Assembly: GCF_001949145.1 (NCBI RefSeq)
Contig: NW_019091362.1
Location: forward strand, 1,663,362-1,727,361
Direction: 5' to 3'
Source: Acanthaster planci
Taxonomy: Eukaryota > Echinodermata > Asteroidea > Valvatida > Acanthasteridae
DNA length: 64,000 bases
Every line of letters starts with the position of its first letter. Positions within the stretch are counted from its first letter, which is position 1. The translations under genes were made by a program, and so were the position numbers. This document shows, one piece after another, positions 41,681-54,700 of this stretch. The notes below the pieces were generated by a model. That model searched no databases and was not told the origin of the DNA. It saw nothing but the letters and a program-made list of their open reading frames with translations.

Positions 41681-42581
41681 AGCAAAACACAGGTATCAGC
41701 CGTTGTTAAAAGAATTCCTGACAGAATTTTAGTACGCATGCGTATGTTGATGTTCGGCAACAAAATTAGCCTGGTGCACTTTTTAATGTGCCATTTAAAG
41801 TACTTAGCAAATGACATGCTTCAGGGTTTCTGTCTTACATTGGTATAGTTCTCTCCGCGCGAGCGAGCGCGCTGGGTATGTAGGCCTAGTATAGTAGTAC
41901 ATAAAAATACGTTTACATGTACGCTACGAAAAAGGAGTGGCGAATCAAACTCGTGAACTGCCCTGCTTGCTGCACTTAATGGAAATGTCATAAGTTCCTC
42001 GAATCTAAAGAAAATGCTGGACGATTTGAGTGATTAGTTTCTAGATAGTGTGGCTGCAGTCAATAAACACAGGTTAGGACGTGATAAGCCTAATGAGTAA
42101 TGTCAACATATCGTACCCGCCACGACCGACATTACCGCTATGTCATTCGTGATGGTGGGTATGGTACTTTGGTAGGCCTAGTCCGAGTAATTTGGACTTT
42201 AAAAAGCGCCCTTTTTAAAATATTTGGACATAGTCGGGCGATAACATTTTAACATTTTAAGGGATGGAACTCTCCCTCTGACGATACCATGCAATTGCCT
42301 AGTATTTATCGTGTTTATTCTTCTATTTGACATATTGAGCATGTCATGCATGTTGAGTGGAAGTTGGATACCGAACACTTATCCAAACTTGAGCAACTAT
42401 TTTCAGGGCTTACAAGCTTCCCTTTGGTAATGTCTTTGGGGACGTTCCACAGCTCACAAGATCCAACTATGACATTATTCAGCAGGACCTAATGCAGTGT
42501 CTCACCATCTCAGAGTAGACTACTCACGCTACTTTTTGTACTGGCTCAGTGCAATAACTTGAATAAGGTTATGCTTAATCT
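41681..42581. other. Intergenic, nothing recognised
   Basis: AT-rich DNA after the LINE tail, without coding signal. Confidence 0.6.
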
Positions 42582-42719
42582 TAGCCCCACTAGTGTGGCA
42601 CGGACTCTCACTCCCGATCCATCCTTAGAGTGAGAGTCCGTACCATGCAAGTGGGGCTAGCTTAACCCTAACACTCCTCAATCCTTCACCTGTTAGAGGA
42701 CTGAGGAGTGTTAGGGTTA
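42582..42719. repeat. Twin hairpins, one including inverted LINE 3' UTR sequence
   Basis: Two adjacent inverted repeats: TAGCCCCACT...AGTGGGGCTA type arms (42582-42659, arms about 30 bp) and AACCCTAACACTCCTC type arms (42663-42719, arms 23 bp with one mismatch). Bases 42660-42694 are the reverse complement of LINE 41138-41172, with 31 of 35 positions matching. Confidence 0.65.
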
Positions 42720-45642
42720 TTCAGTATGCATAAAGGAAAGAATTGCAGATGTATTACCCTCACAGCCCTGAATACTACAAAGTACTGCTTATTGGTAAAA
42801 TGTAGTATACAGTGCTGGCGCTTGTAAGAGGACATGACATTATTGTTCTCTGAAGCCATAAAATACAATAGATAAGACAATGTACCATACAGTGCTCTGG
42901 CACTATAAATACACAACTTTATTGTTCTCTGTACGAGTAACAGTGGAGGATACCCTAGCCAGAAGTAGTAATTTGTAGCGCTAGGTCTTTCAGGTTTAGA
43001 CTACCGCTTAGTATTTTGTAGTACTGAGTACTGAGGCAAATTTCATGAAGAACTGTTAGGGTTAAAGTTCATGAAGAAAAGATGGCTCATGTATTATTAA
43101 ACAGTAGGGATGCTCCACGTTTGTGCACAGGTTGTTTGCGCTTGTTACGGGACTTACATGTACATGACCAATTTCTGTCGGAATATGTGCAGTCTTCACC
43201 GTAGCACCAGGCACCCAACTAACATGACCCCAACCAATCTCATCCTTACTGATGACGGGGTCATTGTGACCTGTCATGACAAATTGAGCATAAAGTCGCT
43301 CTCCGCTCATTCATATTATGATGGTTAAAATGGAAGAGGAGGTCACGTTTTGGGGTTTTGTTATATTTGAAAAGAGTGAAGTCCCGAACTTGGAGCAGGA
43401 TCAGGTAGTTAAAAAGTCATTTTCTTACCAATTTTGACAATAGCCTTATTCGTGCCCGGTCAGAAATGTTTAAACAATGTCGGAAACAAAGGTACGAAGC
43501 TGTCGGAATAATGTCACGTTGTCATTCTACTTTTACCAGTGTTATATATCATTGGAAAGCTCTTTTTCTGCCGAATTTAGAAATACCAATACCTCAATTT
43601 TGGAAAATTACAACTTTCAGCTCATTTTGTAGTGACAGGTTGCAACTTCTCTCAGAATCTTTTGAAGGGTTTCTGGCGAATCCATGGGAAAGGTGGCATG
43701 CGGTCACTCTTACTTGTAGATGCCCCTTTGGGCTCGTTACCCTTTGAAAAGTCAAAGGCCATTTGATGCATGGAGGGTGCTCCATTTATTATACAGTGTA
43801 CATTGGACGAGATCTCGCCATGATTGACCCCTCTCTCTGGATTGTTTGCTGATATACTAAGATCATGTAAAACTTAAGTGTGGTGGGGCAGGGGATATGG
43901 AAGAGTAAACGGTAACTACTTGTAGAAGAATTCCCTGTGCGCTAACTTTTGGACAATCCGACCATTTTAGTCTTGAGGGCTTTTTTGCCAAACCAACGGA
44001 TGCACATTCCCCATTCCTCACCTTTGCTTCATCCTTGTCTGCAAATCTGTATGCAATATTCATGTGCTGCAGTTTTTCCCTTGCAAAGAAATGCAGAAAT
44101 GCACTAGGGACGAACCTACAAGTATCAATGCATTTAGCTTATGGAGGGAATCCCCACTTCCAAATGTGCCATCTTTCCGGTCTTACTCAAAACGTCCCTT
44201 ATGATTTGAAAACAAAAAACAGAGAAAAACCAAAAAAAGATTATTCTTAACTAAAAGCTTTGTGGTACATGTAAATCCTGAGCATATTAAGTCCAGTCTC
44301 AGATTAATATGCAGAATGCATGCAATGCGGAATGCACTTTCTTCTCTGAACAGTCCTAGGGTTCTACATGTACATTATTCACAGGATTTGACAAATGGCA
44401 GTGACAGTGTAATTTTTGCCCCGTGCAACATGGCATTATGGCCCTTCGACACCTGTACATGTAACTGAACTGGTTGATGGTTGATGATATGTTTTGTCTG
44501 ATTGAATAACAGGACATTCAAATTGTCCATTGGAAATTCTTTACAATGTGCTTTTTTCACAAACTGGGTACTTTACACGTACATGTACATGTATGTGGGT
44601 TACGTGTACTAGTATAGTGGTACATGCGTATTGGGTTCTTTCATGAGGTAATGTGATCCATCGTACATGTGCATCTACGATTGTTGTCTAGCCAAATGTG
44701 ACCTGCTCTGAAAAAAAGGGTATTAAGTCACGCAATGCCAACACATGTCATGGCCTGTTCTATTTGGAGAGGGCAAATTTTCTTCAAAAATGTGATTTTG
44801 TGTTTTTTTCATTTAATAGCTTCTATAATATTTATATTTTCCGAATTTGTGATTACAAACATGGATACTGATGAATAAAGATAAAAAAATTGTTCAATCA
44901 GTATTCAGTAGGAAATCCTATTTACATGTACATGTAGAATTGTGTTTCCAAGCACTACACTTTATGAGCTTTTTCCTGAAAAGTGTAACTTATTAAATCT
45001 GAAAATGTGGACATACAAAATATGACAAATGTCTATATATCTCCCAAACGCAACATGCTGCGGGGGTCATTCATATATCAAATTCTAGCTTTTGATGTAT
45101 AGAATCCAGTCACATTAAAAACTTGTAACCTGAATCTGGCGACTTATTACCCATTTTTCTAGAGCCGGTCACAAATGGTTGTGCACAGTATTTAGCCAGC
45201 CGACATGCCCTTTAAAGCTTCAAAGAAAACTACTAAATGATAATACAGAACTACTGTAGCATCCAATCCCTGTATTAAAATTTGTTGAAAATTTCTCTTT
45301 GCCTGTGGTTGACACATAATATTTTTTACATCGAGAGCAACAATCTTCACCTGTGCATGTACATACATGTACGTGTAGGTTCTCGGGCCACATCCAAAAT
45401 ACTGGTACATGTACATGTACTTGGCAGCGAGTCTATGTAGTGGCTGCTGCCAGTTCTCAGAGAGTCATGTGTAATATCAAGCCGCAGCCAAGTGAGCAGG
45501 ACACAGCCTAATGCTCTTACACATGTACATCAGTGATCCACAAATACAGTGTCTTTGCGGATCGGTCAAAAGGAATAAATTTGGCTTCAGAATCACCCAA
45601 GTGCTCCATCTTCCTGTTCCTTGTTTTGCGCCTGGTAGACAG
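42720..45642. other. GPD2 upstream region, ACATGT-rich
   Basis: No gene is recognised. From about 43.1 kb the DNA becomes rich in ACATGT/GTACATGTAC words, with clusters near 44577, 44925, 45360 and 45405. An imperfect duplication (CAGTGCTGGCGC and CAGTGCTCTGGC, each followed by TATTGTTCTCTG) lies at about 42810-42930. The GPD2 promoter must lie in or just left of the right end. No TATA box is convincing. Confidence 0.5.
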
Positions 45643-45664
45643 GTTTGGTTAGTTGGCTGGTGTC

Positions 45665-45778
45665 ATGGCGTCATCTGGCCGTCTGCGCAAGGTTGTCATC
45701 GGCGGGGGCCTCCTGGGAGCTGGCGCACTACTGGCCGGCTACGTTGTCAGCAGGAACTCGGCTCAGAAACTCTCCAAG
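45665..45778 (+). CDS. GPD2: GPD2 exon 1: start and hydrophobic leader
   Basis: 38 codons, phase 0 donor CCAAG|GTACTT. Basic residues (RLRK) precede a Gly/Ala/Leu-rich helix, suiting mitochondrial targeting. An AG after a pyrimidine tract at 45642 could be the acceptor of an upstream noncoding exon. Little sequence conservation is expected in this segment, so it is the least certain exon. Confidence 0.8.
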
Positions 45779-48700
45779 GTACTTGTGCATGTACATTTAG
45801 ATTGGGAATTCACTTTTGTGGTTTGGTTTGGATTAAGCCAACTTAGACAGAAGGAAAAAGTCTTTAAAACCTGGAGCCAGTAAAAGCTTGCAATTGGTCA
45901 ATGCTTTTCTTGAAGGATGACTGGATGAGTATAGAAATTGGTAGTTTTGTGAATCACTAAAATAATGTAAAGGTTGTGCATTGTTTAAACTTTGGGAACC
46001 TTTCAACCTCTGAAAGGGCGAGCATTTTCGGCGAGGTGAAGACATACTTCTTAACCATTTTAATAAAAAGAACTGTACTTGTTTGTGAAGCAGCTGACGT
46101 GAAACTTTGAATTTGCCACAAGTTAGTAGTAGAGTAGTGTATTTAGGAAACACACCTTCTTGTATGCAAGGCTTCAGTGACAGAATATCAGAGGGGGGTA
46201 TTGAAATGCCCTTAAAGAACCACATCATGGATTGGTGATTCATCAGTATGTGATAACACTGGAAAACTAAAAGTGATCTTATTCACAAATCGGCCATTTT
46301 GAATTGAAAGCAAGGTTTACTTTTTTAATTTTGGGAGCCTACATGTAAGCAAAAAAGTTCAGTACAGATTAATTTCATTTACAAGTGATGAACAGTTTAA
46401 ATTTTGTGATTTATCATGAAGATCTACATACATGTATGTGTGTTAAGCAACTTCGAAAAAAATTGAAAGTGAGGCATGGAACCCCAAATAGCCTGGTACC
46501 ACCCCTTTGACAGTGATATTACTTTGAGTTGGATAGAATTAGGGAACATGATCAAAATGGCTCCCTTGTGAATAAGGTCTGTTGAGGGGAGGAAATCAGA
46601 AATAGTCATTTGTGCCTCATTATACCTCAGAATTCACAAGTGAAGTTTATGTTCAATGCAGATGGCTGTATCGTTAATTGACAGCTGTTGACTTCTCATG
46701 GGACTCGTAATAGTACCTATCATCGGCATCATTGCCTTGTTGCTGAAATCATGTGCGTAGTTGCATACGTGAACATTAGCAGCACATGCTGTACATTTAC
46801 GCACACAGAATATTTTGATGTGATTTGACTGTTGACTTCTTATTGACTTGTATCTAATAATTGTCAGTGCTGCTCTCTTAAGTCATGTAAGTACTAAAAT
46901 CATGTGCCAACTTACGTGACCTACGTGTACATGACCTACATGTACGTGACCTACATGTGCATGACCTACATGTACGTGACCTACATGTGCAAAAAAAACT
47001 GGTACCGGTAATGTGTTTTGAAACAAACTTTGAAATCGCACATTTCTTTTTAAAAACCCCTTCCGACAGAATCGGCAGGCCCATGTCGTGGCTGCTGAGC
47101 TGCGCAATGCTCACCTCAGCATGCCCCTGCCGACTCGAGAGCAGCAAATGCAGTCACTGCAGAACACTCACGAGTTTGATGTGCTAGTCATTGGGGGCGG
47201 AGCTACTGGATGTGGAGTGGCACTGGATGCCGTCAGTCGCGGTGGGTATAGGCATCCAATTCCTAATTCTTGGAGAGATATGAAATACTACTGAAGTACA
47301 TGTACATGTAAAGCTTATGAAACAGTCAACCAGGTTCTCTTTCAACTATTTAGTCGGCCCAAAATTCATAAAATGACAGTTTGCCAGCAAGAATAATTTC
47401 AAAAGGAGTTTAGTGTCACCATCTTCAAACCAAGTAAGCTTTTCAACAATATTTCAATTTTTTGGATAACTGCAAATGTGGTATGCCCCCTTAACAGTGA
47501 CTTTATACGGACAGTCCAAGTCTATCTTTAACACCAGCTCTTGCAGTATGCGGATATATTTTAGAACTCAGGGGCCTGTATGCTGAAACTGGGACTGTTT
47601 CCAAGTGAACGTGCCTGACAAAGAATACACTTGTTTGCGTATTACCGGCACAAAGGGTTCAATTTTGGAGTTTCTGAGGAAGCTTTCAAGCAAACAATGC
47701 CAGGCAGCACATTGTAAATGCCAGGACAGAGGTCACAGATCTGCCAAGCAAACTTGCTTGGTCTCTGCAAAAACAGCAGGGAACCAGTCACTAGTAGGAT
47801 TGCCACAAGGCATTTTAGCCGGTAAACAATTTCTGCTAAGAAAGTTTTTGTTAGTGCTCAGTAAAATTGCATTCTCACTATTCAGCTTTCCACATAGATC
47901 TCAGTACTGTAGAACCTTGTCACCAATGAACTTTAGTCAGAGTACAGGCTCATTAAAGCTGCCTGCTTTCTGATTTTTACTTGCCGTTCCTTCTGATTGA
48001 GCACAAACCTCGGTGATTAGTTCCAAACTGAGAACAGAAATTTGGACCCCACTCCTTTGAGTTTAATCAGTAAGCATCAATAGACCTCTGTACTGATGAC
48101 GCAATACTTTCTTTATGCGTGGGCTTTTGCTGTAGTGCTTAGTGGACTGTTGGCCCAGCTTCTTAGAAAAGTGCACATGTAAACAAAATGTGACGTCATC
48201 AGTGCAGAGGCTTATTCATGGCTGTGCCAAATGAACAAAGGTTGACTGTCAACACGAGTTTAAAGATGATATAAAGATAGCTTTTCAAAACAGAAAATGT
48301 ATTCACCAATGAAGTGTATTCGTGAAGTTTATGAGTTCCTTCAATTTCTTCAGGGAAATTTAGATTCGGTCCCAAATAGGCCCCTAGCAGAACCAGAGCC
48401 ATAGATGTACATGAATGTGAAATTATGCAACTGTTGATGTCAGAATGCAGTGACAATGTTCAGGCACTCGTCATGTTGTTTCTGCTTCTGTGAGCGGATT
48501 TGATCTGTCAATAGAGTAAAATGTGTCTGTACACGTAGATGTGCCCGCAGATTTCCTGTCAGGATTTTCATAGGTATTCAAGGAATATCACGTCAGCAGT
48601 CACCCAAATACATGTGCTCTGTGTTTTCCAAAACATTAAATGTAAAATTGAATTATAGTTTAAATCGAGTTGAAAATGGGCTTAGTTTAACCACTTGCAA

Positions 48701-51700
48701 CCCCACCATGAATAGATGAGGGCATAAAGGTGATGAATAAGAGTTAGTTAATTATTTGATGTGCGCATGTACCGTAATTTTCGGAATATAAGCTACGGCT
48801 TATACATGTACATTTATTCTCATGCTGAAAGTTGTCTCTGCGGCTTATATGCTTGTATGAAAAACTTTGAAGGATAAAATCAGTCACAGAAACCCTGCCC
48901 AGTCCACACGTACCATGTACAGCACTAGTGGGGCAGTCGTGTTTTCATTGGTCATGTTGGTTGTCGTTTACGTAACTCGAACCTCGAAGAATAAATGAAA
49001 AATCAATCACAACAAACTTTACTTGCTCTGCTGTAATGGCAACATTTAGTGATAGTTTCCTGCTTTTTATTCTTTCTCATGGTGTATTTTTTACAAACAA
49101 ATAATAGTTTTACTGAGATTTTTTGTTGTTGTTACCTAATGGTTTCTTTCTACCACTAAATAAAAATCAACCTAGTACATGTACATGTACCTTTGTGTAG
49201 CAAATCTTGTCCTTTTGCCGATCTTGTGTTCGGCGTGACGCACCACGGAATTAGAGGCTTGTTTTCACTTGGGTTTTCTGATGATGTCACTTTCTGTGGT
49301 CACATGGTTATCGGAAAGAGTCAACGATTGGACTCTCCATGAATGGGTCTGCGGTAGCAGTAAGCCCAAAAGCAGGATTTGTCGCGGTCGGTGCAGGATG
49401 GTGTATGCAGTGTGTGTGCTATCCAGCATGCAACACAGGCGGTCATGCTTGGTTGTGAAGACTTGAATTAAGGTCTCGCGGCGGTCCTTTACCTGAAACA
49501 ATTTGGCTTTTTTTTATCTGCGTCACAAAAGCTTCGAGATAACCATATGTAGTGTTGTGAACATTTGGAGGTATTGAGGTATTTTTGTAATAAATTGTAT
49601 TCTTTTAGCGAGAAAAATTCAGCCTACCGGATAAACGGTCTTTCCACTGAACTGAATTCGAGTTACCAAGATTTTATTGTACATCCACATAACTTTTGCT
49701 GGGGGGCTTGGAAAAAAGGCAAGAGCTGCCGCACGGCCCACGCAGGACAACCATCCACACTGCAAAATGTATTAATTTGGGAGGACTTTTGATTCATTTT
49801 GAATGGTGGCACTCGGTCGCACTCTACTTTGGGGTATTAGGATCGCACATGTAGTGGAACCTTTTACATACCGTACATGCTGTACTGATGCTTCAGGAAA
49901 CAGCACAATGAACCTTCATGGTTGGATCGTCACTGCTGCAGTGCAGCTTATTTGCCGACTTTAAATCTGAACTTGCCAATTTTCGCATGCTTCAGCTCAT
50001 ACACCGCATGGCTTATATTCCAAAAATTATGGTATTTGTGTGCTTACAAGTACATAAACATAATTATGCAGATTTCATGGGAGAGAGTTCACCATACACC
50101 ACATGTTATAATCACCCAGGAGTATTCTTTATTTGAGGTCCGTGTGATTATAGGTGCAACTTTATACCACACTGTAATGAATGAAACCTATTTGACAACC
50201 TTTGGGGTTAAGTGTAATGAGTAATGCACTTTTTTCAAACACGGAGATTGGTCCATTGTTAAGTTCATATGTTTTCTGTTCAAATTACAAATCTAACATT
50301 TTGTTCATTGAAAGCACTTTTGAGAGAGTGGTAGACGTCGGTTATACTTGCTAACAATAAATCACAAAAGAAAGGGAAGTTTATGACAGCAAATGTCAAA
50401 ACTGTCAAGTTTCTTTTATGCACAAATCAATGCAACATTGAAGACCTCTCCCTCAGATGGCGTTACAGTTTTGTTCGTGAATATGGAAATTGGCATCAGC
50501 AGAAAACCTCCAAAGTGTGCCAAAAATATGTTGCTTTTAGAATACGTTGTAGCAAAACAAAGTTGAAAGTAAGGTTAGTTGAAACACAAAAGTGCATTTT
50601 CAAGGGCATTTTTTCCCTCCAGGGCTGAAGACGGCACTGGTAGAGATGTACGATTTCTCGGCGGGCACCAGCAGCCGCAGCACCAAGCTGATCCACGGCG
50701 GCGTGCGCTACCTGGAGAAAGCGATCAAGGGCCTGGACTTGGAGCAGTACCGGCTGGTCAAGGAGGCCCTGCATGAAAGGGCCAACCTGCTAGAGATTGC
50801 CCCTCATCTCTCCTCGCCACTTCCCATAATGCTGCCGGTGTACAAGTGAGTATTTGCCCCATCTCCAATGGATTTATTTGACAATTTTGATTGAAAATGG
50901 AGGTTTCAGGCCTGTTTAGGTTGATTTCTTTAGGTTGATTTCTTCCCAAAACGTGCTGCCTATTCCCTCTGCTCACATCCAAAGAACGTGTATACATATT
51001 CATATCTGCCTTGATAAATCTTTGCATCTCTGACGAGTTCAGAAATTTCTAGTGCCCATATAATAGAATGTTCTTTTCACGTGTACCATGGATAGAACTT
51101 CTGGTTTTTTGCATTTGCCATTGTAGTCATGCTGTGCATTGGGACAGATCGTTCGGTGACACTCGATTGACTATCCGTTAATGGAACCTGTCGTTGAAAT
51201 CAAAGGGAATTATTCAGGCAGTGTCTGATATATCAGTTATCTTGTCATCTTTTTGAAGGCAGTTCTTGGTTGTAGAGTCTGCTTTTTCTGCATCAGAGTT
51301 GCTGTGTTACCGTCGCAGTAGCTGGTATGGTAAAACTATGGCTTACCGTCAGCACAGAAGCAAAAGAAAAGTTTACTGGGTCTTAAGACAAATCTCACAC
51401 AGCTATCAAAATTCAAAACAATTAACATTACCACTGTATGTAGATACAAAACTAACGTGAACATCTTTAAAGATAATGGGCCAAATTTATGTTTCAAGGA
51501 AAAATCTCACACCGACCAAGTTGGACGTTTCTGCAAACTTTGGTCAGCCATATAAATAGTAGCCCAATGTGAGACAAGTCCATGGAACTGATTGAAAAAA
51601 GTAAGACTGGGCATCCCTTTTCCAGTGGTTGGTTGTTCATGATCTTGTATGGGTGTAATTATTACCCACTTCCACATATACACGTGGTTTTAGCCAGAGC

Positions 51701-54700
51701 GCTTCTCATAAATGTATTGTCTTTGCGGAAGGTGGTGGCAGCTGCCCTATTTCTGGGCAGGCATCAAGATGTACGACCTGGTGGCTGGTAGGCAGTGCCT
51801 GAAGCCCAGCTACCTTCTCTCCAAGACAAGAGCCTTGGAGCTATTTCCCATGCTCAAGAAGGAGAAGTTGGTCGGCGGGATCGTGTATTACGATGGTAAT
51901 GGATGGATTATTGCTTTCTTTGTAAACACTAACCGCTAATCACGAGACATGAGGGCGAAAACTTCTGAAGGCTCTTTGCAAAAAAAGAAAAAAACAGAAT
52001 AAGAGAATGCACTATGACTGTACTGAAGAAAATGTGGAGCCCCTGGCCTTTTCAGGGTTAATGTGAATAGAAATGAGCTAAGCTCTGGAACATCAGATCA
52101 CTGCAGACCACATCATTTAAAAGCTTTTAAAACCAAGCTTAATCTTTTTTCCTGTTTAAATTGTGTCTTTTTTTCCGTACGTGGTGTTGCTTAGCACCTG
52201 GATCAACATGGACACTGTGGATGGAATAGCAATTACAAAATCTTGTTATTGTTATTACAGAATAAACTTCAAAGTTTGTGACATTTAACAGAAGCATACA
52301 TGTATGTACCATCTACATTAGTATGGTGGATCCATTAATAATGGTCGCATTTGATATGGTTCGGATTAGGCTGGGTAATAACACATTTATTGTCACGCTC
52401 ACCTGTCAAAATGAACACCTTCTCTTCAAAATAAATGCTCATAGGTCAGCATAATGATGCCAGAATGAATATCGCCATCGCACTGACAGCAGCGAGGATG
52501 GGGGCGACAGTCGCCAACCACACGGAGGTGCTTAGCGTGATCAAAGGCAAGGATGCAAGTGGGCAGGAGGTCATCAAAGGAGCGCTAGTCAGGGACAAGA
52601 TGACAGGTGGGTTTTGAGTCATGCTGTTGATGAATTAGATGACCCAGACGTGGTGTTCTTTTGAGTTTGGACTGTTAAGTATATGTTGCCAAACTCGATG
52701 ACTTACCAGTACATGCGTTTGTAGTCGCGATGAAAGTACCTCTAGAAATAACAGAAAGTTTCTTGAGCATTTAAATTGTAATATGTTTAGAGTGCTATGG
52801 CCTTGTGGTTTAGAAGCATTGGATTCATAGTCCTCTTTAAGTTCAAATCTAGCCTGGGATCATGGTGCGAGGATCACCGTATCCCTGCGCAAGGCGCTTT
52901 GTCACTTGTTGCTTCTCCCCACGCAGGAGTAATTGGCTACCCTGTGAGGGCAGAGATGGTTATTGTGGTTGATTTAGGTGCTGTGTGCTGAATTGGCAGC
53001 ATCAAGCTGTGTACTCCTTAGGGAGCTGAGATTGTATTTGAAATGTTTCACGAGCCCAGTGAGCAGGGGTAGTAATAACGGAAGGCGCTTTGATCTCAGT
53101 TAAAAAGTGCTATAAAAAAATCTGTTATCGTTATATAGTACATGTAAGATTTATTCTCAAAAATATATGAGTGTTTTTCCCCACTTTTAATGGAAATGTC
53201 TTTTTCTCTTCCTCATCCTTTTTTTTTGTTCTGTTGAACCAAACTCCCAAGTGCTACATTGTTTGGCTCTAGACTTCCAGTTGTACCGATGCTTATTTGA
53301 TCTGTCACTGTGTATGATAAATCATACTGACACGGATTCAGTCCAGTTGTGGAATTGGTAAAACCTGTGGGCTTCCCACAATGCCTTTAACCGCAGGCAA
53401 GGAGTACAGCGTCCTCGCCAAGTCAGTCATCAATGCGACGGGGCCATTCACGGATTCCGTCAGGAAGATGGCCGAGCCCGAGGCCACCACAATCTGTGCA
53501 CCCAGCTCAGGTATACACATCGTGCTGCCTGGTTACTACAGGTAGGTATACAAGTGAAGTTTCTCCTGATAAACCGACATGCCTCTGTGAGCCAGTGTTT
53601 CTTTACATTTTACGATTAAATATATTTCTATTACCTACAAGTTATTAAACCTTCCCCAAAATAAAAAGGAGCCCCATACACCCCACAACAGATCCAATAT
53701 AACGAAGTTTCATGAAATTTTAATCATCACTTGATACGATATGCCACTGTTATTGATTCAGAAACTGTACATTAACCTTTTCTCCTCTCTCCAACATTTC
53801 TATGATTTTTTAAGACCCAGCTTTAACGTGTGATGCTTATGAATACTCTTGTAATTGTTGCTGGTGACTTTTTGAATTACGGAGTGCACTTGGTGATGAG
53901 GAGTGGCTACATGCATGCACCGAAATCGCATTCAGAGAGGTACGCCTGCTCAATAACCTTTGAGGGATTTGACTCTTTGTCTCTCAGTCCAGAAGCCATG
54001 GGTCTGCTGGACCCTGCCACCAGCGATGGCCGGGTCATCTTCTTCCTGCCGTGGCAGAACTTCACCATTGCCGGCACGACGGACAACCCTTGCAAGGTGA
54101 CGCACAACCCCGGACCCACCGAGGACGAAATCCAGTTCATTTTAAACGAGGTCAAGGATTATCTCAGTCCGGAAGTAGCAGGTGCGTACAGATGCATTTC
54201 AGATCAGGGGCTGAATGTGTTGACCCGGAGGTCAGTGGAATGATCCATTTAGTCCTGTGGGTGACAACACTTTTTTTGACTATTGGGTTGCGTATGGCTA
54301 TGATGATCAATATAGCGAATAGACTTCAGTGCATTGGTCTCTTGTGTAATAAGTATATCTGCAATGATTCCTGAAGGGTTAATAATCTCTTTTGCGTGGT
54401 TTTCCTTGTGGAGGTGCAGTGTTTAAGTTTCATATTTGTATGGCCTTGGTTGTATCATTTTTCCTTAATTTTAGACCTGGTCCATATCAGATATTTTGCC
54501 CTTTGGGGTTCTTTTTTTTTTACTTTGGGAATGCCGTAGTAAAGAGCTTTTTACAACAATGCCTGTTGCAAACAAAGCCTTAATGTGTTGCTTGGCTCTG
54601 TTCTGTCTTTGTAAATGCATACTGCAATTTTGATTTTTGTTATTTCCTGTGCCTTTGAAATATGAGTTTGCATTTGTATTGAGTCAGGATTTTGTTGAAG

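Noticed and set aside
49265-49501. 78-codon minus-strand frame in GPD2 intron 2
   Set aside because: Starts on TTG, not ATG, and matches no family I know.
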